From NCBI GenBank assembly GCA_017506865.1, contig JAFCMP010000022.1, positions 124,001 to 188,000 of the forward strand: a DNA stretch of 64,000 nt. Direction: 5' to 3'. The notes under the pieces are model-generated. The model had not been told where the DNA came from. It made no database searches and was given only the letters and a program-made list of their open reading frames with translations. Made by a program: the position numbers and the translations under genes. Within the stretch, counting starts at the first letter, position 1, and each line of letters begins with the position of its first letter. Of the stretch, positions 57,804 through 64,000 are shown piece after piece. This stretch comes from Tribonema minus (lineage: Eukaryota; Sar; Xanthophyceae; Tribonematales; Tribonemataceae).

Positions 57804-58722
57804 GGCCGGCACTCAGCAGCAGCAGCTCTCCAGCAAACTCGCAGCACTGCCAGTTGAAAAGTGGATCTCACGAGGCAACTAGAGCCCGGCTTTCGGTGTG
57901 GCCTACACAGGATGTCTGCGAAGGCCTCCTGCGCATGGCAATCGGTTGTACCACATCTTTGTTGTCGAGACAGGGCACCGGAATGCGGAGGTCTTCCTCA
58001 ACACCAGCTTGCAACCTAACGGCAGGCGCCTGAGGGGCAGAGTCCGAGTCACAAGCTTGAGTCAGTTCTAAAGATCGGAGGCTGCCTATTGTATGATGCT
58101 GAGTGCTAGCAGCTTGCAGGAAAAATGTTCATGGGCTGGTGTCTGTGCCAAACTCAGTACATCACTGCAAGAAAAGCTACACTTTGTCCAAAAAAAGGCA
58201 CCTTCTTTTAAAAAAGGTTCACATGGCTTCATCATATGCTCTCAGTAGTGCATTCGATTTGGCGCTTGTAGGCAGGCACAGTCCACACAAGTCACATCAC
58301 AGGGTTGGCTGAGCGGTTGTCACACAGAGTATATTACCAACGAACGCACAGAACAAAGGCAGAGTCTGAAAGCGTGGCCATGCACACGCTGATGCTGCCT
58401 GCATCAGGTAGCCAACTCCAGTACGACGAAGATTCTCAACAGCACTACATCAGAAACAAGCTGTCGCAGACTGCTGCCGACACAATGGCGTGTCAGCCAC
58501 GCCACGCAGCGCCATTCGGCGCTAGCAGCTGACATGAGAGATTTCTCATGCGCGCATGCGCAGCCGTCCGCGCGCGCACGCTGCGCTCCAGCGGTGCTGG
58601 CCGAGCGGCGCTGTGCCATTCTTCAGCTGGGCAGGCGGACACACGACCTTCACAGCGTCGCAGCGCATTGCGCTTGCAACCCTGGTAACGGCGAGATCCG
58701 TGCGCAGCGCCTAGCCCTAGCC
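57804..58722. other. Intergenic region upstream of IFT81
   Basis: It holds the IFT81 promoter and the 3' UTR of the GPS-protein gene. No exon or defined element is seen. Confidence 0.45.
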
Positions 58723-61700
58723 CTAGTTGGCCGCCAGCGCGTCCAGCAGCACGTTGGAACCCTGCTCGACGAAGTCGCCGAGCACTGCGGTGACCATGAG
58801 CACGAGCGGCTGCTGAATGATGGCCTCCACGAGCATCGCGAGGAAGCACGTCAGCAGCCAGCCGCGCCCCGTGCGCGCGTCGAACACGACGCCGTACACG
58901 AGGTTCACGTACAGCAGGCACGCGATCGCGAGCGCCGTGCACGCGTGCGCCAGGTAGAGCAGCGCGGCGCGGTGCGGCGCGCACGCGCGCAGCCACGCCG
59001 CGAACTCCGCGTTGCGGATGGCCGTTGTGCGCGCGCGCCGCGCCCTGCATCGTCACAACGGCAGCAGCACCAGGGGCACGAACCGGGTTCTGCGTCAGTA
59101 GGGGGTTTGCGGTAGCAGTGCCGCCGTGACCGGTCACATGCGTGGCTGTGCGAGCTTCCAGGTGCTTAGACAGCGACGCATACATCTTTGCCAATACGTA
59201 AACGTGCCATGGCGTCACAAGCAGGGCATGGCGTCACAAGCAGGGCATGGTTGAGCAACGGCGCTGAACACATCACGGCAATCACTGGCAATGTCAGTGC
59301 GTGAGGGTGTGGTGATATTTGTTCCTGGACTACTGAGCATGCAGCGCTTCGTGGGTTTGAATGTGTCAGCGTCGGCGGCGTCAAGCGTGTCCGCTGATAC
59401 AAAGCGCAGCAGATGGACACGCTGCGCTGGCCGGCTCGTTTACGGTGGTTCAGTGTTGCTTCAATTGGCTGTGCACAGCCAGCATTTGCGATGATCAATC
59501 TGAGCTCAAGGATGGATGAACCATGCGCCAGGCCCTGGATACAAGCGCAGTTGCATGCACAAAGCCTCAGCGCGGCAAAGAGACAAGGAGAAGGTGCTGC
59601 TTTGCATGGGGTACTGTGGACACTCAACGGTCACGGAAGGTCGTGCCGTTTATTTGGTGGCCATGTGTGCATGCTGTATGCTGTTGCTGTTCTGCTGTCT
59701 GCCCAACTGCGGCAGCTTTTTTGCATGCACGCACAAGGGCACAGTGCAGGCACGCCATTGTCAACATGACCTGGATAAAATTTGTGTACAGCCGCCAGAG
59801 CACAACAAGGCCAACAAAAGCTCAGCGTCCTGTGAGAAGTGCACTACAAAAGCATGCACAGCCAATGCAGAGCATCCTGGTTTGCCGGTTAGACTAGGTG
59901 AATGTCCATTGCAACTTCAACAGCCCTCAAGCCTTGGCGTGTACGATACAACGAAGCTGCAACGATACGAAGCTTAATGCACAAGGATGCTGCGCGTCAT
60001 GCCAGCGCGCTCACCTGAAAGCGCACTGCATCTTCGTGACGGCAGCATGCTCTGCTGGTGTGGGATTTGCCCATCTTAACCGCACCTGCGCAGCCACAAG
60101 GCAGGATCAACAGAAAAACATGATGACGATGGGGGCCCGTGATGCCTTGCAGTGCTCAGCAGCTTGGTGAAGTGCACGCTTTGACAAAGTGTGATGGTAA
60201 CTGCGGATTGGTTTGCTGTCACAACTATTTCACGCGCACATGGCAGCGTCAAAAAGAGGTTCCCCTTCTGCCTGCGGTACACAACGTGTACACGCGTTGC
60301 GTCATGATGTGGACCGTGCTAATGATGCGGAATGATGCGGAATGATGCATAGCATGCCCTGCGATCACCATGTGCCGCAGCGCTCTGCACGTCAGCGTGT
60401 GCTGAATGATCCAGGGAGCAGCAGGTGCGCACCCCATGCCAGGCTGGACTGTAAGCATCTTGGCCCCTGATGCATAGGGTTGCCGGTGCTACACCTTGCA
60501 ACATGTCATCATTTTAATGTGTATCATGCGCATCACAGAATTCTTGCGACGAGGGTCCCTGATGCATAGGCGCGCCAGTGCTGCACCTCACATATCAATG
60601 AACTTCGAAGCACTACGTTTGTGTGCCCAAGGTGCTTCAGACACTTGTGCGCACTTCAGTTCATGAATGACCACTTCAAGTACTCGAACTTCACATGCAC
60701 ATTTCAGCAAGTACTTCGCAAGTATACCACTCTTCAACAACAGAATGCCACAAATCGATATATCATATTATGGTTCAATCAATTACGTTATGTTTCTCGG
60801 TTCTACTTGCTTTGATTTCTTATTTACTATGGCCGTGTATGCGCGCGCGCACCTTGAGTATCTGCAGCCTGTCCAGCTGCGCCTGGCACTTGAGCAGCAG
60901 GCGCACCAGCCACACGGACGCCATCGCGAGCAGCGCCAGCACGACCGCGAACGCCGCAAGCGCCAGCGACACCGCCGCATAGAAGAGGCCCGCCAGCCCC
61001 AGCCCCGTCGCCGCGATGCACTGCAGCAGCAGGTACCGCTGCATGTGGGTGGGGTGGCGCAGGCGCAGCGCGACGAGGCCGTAGCCGGCCAGCACGGAGA
61101 CCATCGCGCCGAACGACGCCGTCATGTTGGCGTGCAGGCCGCCGGCGTGCCGCGTGTAGATGACGACTGCGCGACAGCAGCAGCAGACATGCGGCGAACC
61201 AACGCTGTGAGTTGAGGGGGTGGTAAGGCACTCGGGCAGGGGGAGCGAGTTGGGGGGGGGGGGAAGGGGGGGATGTTGGCGTGCAGGCCACCAGTGTGCC
61301 TTGTGTAGATGACGACTGCGCGGCAGACGAGCGGCGAGCGGCAGCGTCGCGATCCACGCTGTGAGTCGAGGGGACGGTGAGGCACTCGGCGGGGGGGGGT
61401 CGTGGTGGGGGGCAGGAAAGACTTGTGCTGCACGCAGCGCCGAAGCGCAACGGTCAGGCGCAGCGCATGAGCTGCATGAGAGTAAGCTTGAGTGATGACA
61501 TGCAGCGGTAACGACCGCCGGAGGCAAGGCAAGATGGACAAGCAGCACGCTGTACGTAACCGCTTCCATTACAGTAAGCGATGCGGCGACTTGAAGTGCG
61601 AGAGCTGCTGTGCTTGCGTGCAGAGTCTACTACGCGTGGCATTGCGCAGGTAGTACGTAAGAGTATCAGAGCTCGAACACTCGTGCCTCGAGCGCGCCTC

Positions 61701-64000
61701 GCTTTACCCTAACCCTAACACAAACCCCTAAGACGCCGCGCAGCACTCACTCGAAACAATAGCCGCGCCGCCGAGCACGACGGCGGCGGTGCCCATGACC
61801 AGCGCGTGCAGCCGCTCAGCGTCGCGCCACACGTCCGTCGCCGTCATGTCCAGCGACTTGAGGTCCGAGACGCGGTGCATCACCTCCGCTCGGCGCAGAG
61901 GCCATGCAGCGGCGCCGCCGCCGCCGCCGCCGCCCGCCGCTGCCGCGGCGCCCAACCACTCTTCGCCCGCTGCCGCCGCCGCGGCGGCGCCGGCTTTGGG
62001 CCGCACGACGATGGTCGTCGACCGCGACAGCGACGCCGACGCTGCGGCGCCCGTGGCGCTCATTGTAAGCACACTTTTGAGTTTGTCGACGCGGCGTTGC
62101 GCTGGCCCGTGCCTGGCGCGGCGGTGCTGGACGGTGACGGTCGCCGAGCGCGGCGGCGTGTTGGCGCGCAGGTACAGCGCCGGGAACACGTGCACCACAG
62201 GTATCATAAACAACGAGGAGACGACGACCATGGTCGCCTGCGGCGGGGCGGAAAATGAGCAGCGAGGAGGGCAGTGTGTGGATGTGCGATGAGTTCGGTG
62301 GCGTGCTGCCTGTGGCCTCCATGGCATTCAACACGAAAGCGCAGTCATCAGGCTGTAAAGCTGCACCAATTGATGTGCTATGACTCTGAATGCTCGAAAA
62401 ACGTGGTGCACATCGTGTGTTGTATGGTGCCGGGCAAGGCGCCAGTGCTCGCTAGTGCGATGCATGGCATTGCAGACACACAAGTGTACATTATGGTGTG
62501 AGTCTTCATGTTCAAAACTAGTTTGCCCATGTGAGGCCCGCAACATGTTTGAGATGAGGGCTGATCGCTGGTCGCTGCTCATAGTGCTGCAAGGCTACCA
62601 GTATAAATCAGTTCCCCCCCTCACTATCAGTGCAACAGTCAATATCTTCACAAGACCACGAGTGCACGGTCGGAAGACACGCTCCATGTTCCCCGATGCT
62701 GTGCAGACTGTCAGTTGCCTTTGCAGGTCCGAAGCATGAGAAATGGAGCGATTCAGGCAAAGTGGGTGCATCTGAAAGCTATGCTTCAAAAAAACTCACT
62801 TCAAGTGGTACTAGCATCAAGTGCTGGCGTTCAGTTGCCAATGTTTCAAGTGGCTTGCCATGCACAGCGCTCTGCCCATGCTGTCTATGTTTGGCTCTGG
62901 CACGCTGCAAGTGCAGCAGCACAACTGCGAGATCGTCTCTCTTCAGCACGCACCTTTTGCCCCACGCTAAACTGCTTGGTGCCGTAGAAGATGGCCTGCA
63001 TGGCCATGCCCGACAGCGTGTCGCACAGCATGATGACGGCGTGCTGCGGGCGCGTCATGTGAAGATCGTGGCCATCGCCCTGGTACAGCCGCCGCCACGC
63101 GTGGTTGAAGACGATGCCCTTCGCGCCCGACAGCAGCAGCCCCCCATCTTTGAGCGCTGCTTTCTGAAGGTCGTCGCCGTTGCCGTTGCTCAGCACCGCC
63201 GCGTCGTCAGCCCCCCCATCGGCCTTAGCGCCCCCCCCGGGGCCATCTTCCACCACCGGCGGCTGCAGCCGCAGCTCTATGGCGCTGCCCGCCGCCGCAT
63301 CGAAGGTGTCGCCAGCATCGTCGCCGAACCCCAACGCGTCATCAGAGTCGTACAGCGACATGGTGCGCCGCTGCGCCGCGAGCACGGTGTGATGACGCCG
63401 GCGCCGCGCGCCGGACGCGGGGGACGCCGCCGTCGCCTGCCGAACTTCAAGTTCGTTGGCGCGCGCGTCGGCGCGCAGCGCGGCCGCGCCGCGCCGCTCG
63501 ATGGCCGTGTCGGGCGGCAGTTTCGCAGGGGCGATGCGGCCCTCGCCCACGTACGCGCACCGCAGCCGCTGCAGCGAGCGCTGCCGCGCGGCGCCGCGGC
63601 CGAGGCGCCAGTGGAGCGCCGCGGCGTGCCCCAGAAAGAAGGCGAAGATGACCGCAAAGGCGACGAGGACGGCGACGCGCGATGTGCGGTACAGCGACAG
63701 CCTCGCTGAGCTGTCGCGCAGGCTGAACGTGTTGCCCGTGGGCTTGTAGAGCTCGTGCGCGGTGGCGGAGAAGGAGGACAGGTGGCGCGTGCGGCAGTGC
63801 GCGCAGAGGGCGGCGGCGTCTGCAACGCACGGCCCCACGCTCTCTACGACGACGCCGAGCTGGCTCCAGGCCTTTCCCGTGTCGTCCCAGTAGGAGCACA
63901 TGACGCTCATGGACAGCTTGGATAGATCGTACTCGTATGCTACGGGTGGTAGAGGCACCACTATTGTGAGCGGCGCAGGGGGGATGGACACCGCCGCACC
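58723..64000 (-). CDS. GPS-motif multi-pass membrane protein, polycystin-1-like, 5' partial
   Basis: Exons (5' to 3'): >64000-62954, 62237-61751, 61166-60853 and about 59004-58723; the phases (0, 1, 0) are consistent and about 709 residues are visible. Exon 1 holds a GPS motif at the end of a GAIN-like region: MCSYWDDTGKAWSQLG, then CVADAAALCAHC and the cleavage-type HLSSF. A transmembrane helix (VAVLVAFAVIFAFFLG), a ~190-residue Asp/Ala-rich loop and then H-x-W-R-R-L-Y, TRPQHAVIML and a second helix follow. Later exons give helices LFMIPVVHVFPALYL, VMGTAAVVLGGAAIV, several in exon 3, and WLLTCFLAMLVEAIIQQPLV near the end, matching the polycystin-1-like membrane core. No PLAT domain is visible. 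Last-exon acceptor is uncertain (59004 keeps frame; the better-looking CAG at 59045 would not). The extracellular part is off the window. Adhesion-GPCR is the alternative, less likely. Confidence 0.68.
59207..59246. repeat. Two adjacent 19-base repeats
   Basis: GGCGTCACAAGCAGGGCAT occurs twice in tandem in intron 3 of the GPS-protein gene. Confidence 0.85.
60465..60600. repeat. Diverged direct repeat, spacing about 91 bases
   Basis: CCCTGATGCATAGG and CCGGTGCT or CCAGTGCT blocks occur at about 60465-60510 and 60557-60600 in intron 3 of the GPS-protein gene. Confidence 0.6.
61111..61405 (-). repeat. Acceptor-side duplication at the GPS-protein exon 3
   Basis: The exon start plus acceptor (plus strand GATGTTGGCGTGCAGGCC, then GTAGATGACGACTGCGCG, 61122-61262) recurs at 61272-61405, with about 150-base spacing. 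The intronic continuation (CACGCTGTGAGT, GGCACTCGG) repeats as well. Confidence 0.88.
61706..61725. repeat. Short CCCTAA patch
   Basis: Two perfect CCCTAA-type units followed by a variant lie beside the donor of the second visible exon of the GPS-protein gene. Confidence 0.7.

Noticed and set aside
60827-61450. Alternative minus-strand frame overlapping the GPS-protein helices
   Set aside because: Gly/Arg-rich and crosses a duplicated acceptor; the other frame encodes continuous transmembrane helices.

Overview
The window is intron-rich, GC-rich nuclear DNA from a flagellated or zoospore-forming eukaryote. Evidence for this is the many GT-AG introns, an intraflagellar-transport gene (IFT81), RNase P/MRP subunit Rpp40, the WD40 ribosome-biogenesis protein PWP1, a plant/stramenopile-type phosphatidylinositol 4-kinase, and interstitial TTAGGG-type telomeric repeats (not the TTTAGGG or TTTTAGGG of land plants and Chlamydomonas). 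A protein with a signal peptide followed by Gly-Phe would fit a secondary-plastid stramenopile alga, but that placement is an inference, not a demonstration.

Layout. 1-2646 (+): 3' part of a PI4K-gamma-like kinase. 2647-7930: mostly non-coding, with a tiny basic-protein gene on the minus strand (5777-5938) flanked by copies of its own exon tail. 7931-13917 (+): PWP1, six exons. 14417-28021 (+): a 15-exon RCC1-repeat protein ending in two BTB domains. 29286-31452 (+): a secreted or plastid-directed low-complexity protein. 33640-41826 (-): an 11-exon gene for a secreted fusion of a PQQ-type sugar/sorbosone dehydrogenase propeller, a multicopper oxidase and a CBM6 carbohydrate-binding module. 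44012-46250 (+): RPP40. 47577-57803 (-): IFT81, 12 exons. 58723-64000 (-): 3' part of a multi-pass membrane protein with a GPS autoproteolysis motif, polycystin-1-like. Exon joins were read by eye from splice sites, reading-phase continuity and family similarity. There is no RNA evidence here.

The main unusual signal is structural. At about fifteen splice junctions in six genes, the exon end together with its donor or acceptor and the neighbouring intron is repeated into the intron as two to five progressively decayed tandem copies ('junction echoes'). Donor-side junctions echo downstream and acceptor-side junctions echo upstream. The decay gradient is clear: the copy next to the real exon is often 95-100% identical and the farthest is barely recognisable. 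The spacers carry telomere-like CCCTAA repeats and a recurring TACTTCAA/TTGAAGTA motif. All 11 IFT81 introns and all 5 PWP1 introns are phase 0. Together this looks like intron growth by repeated duplication across exon/intron borders. It could alternatively supply decoy or alternative splice sites.

Functionally the genes are a mixed housekeeping set (phosphoinositide signalling, ribosome biogenesis, RNase P/MRP, cilium assembly), plus the secreted oxidase fusion and two membrane or secreted proteins. IFT81 and the polycystin-like gene are neighbours on one strand and both belong to families tied to cilia. No rRNA gene, intact tRNA gene, CRISPR array, transposon or viral element was recognised.
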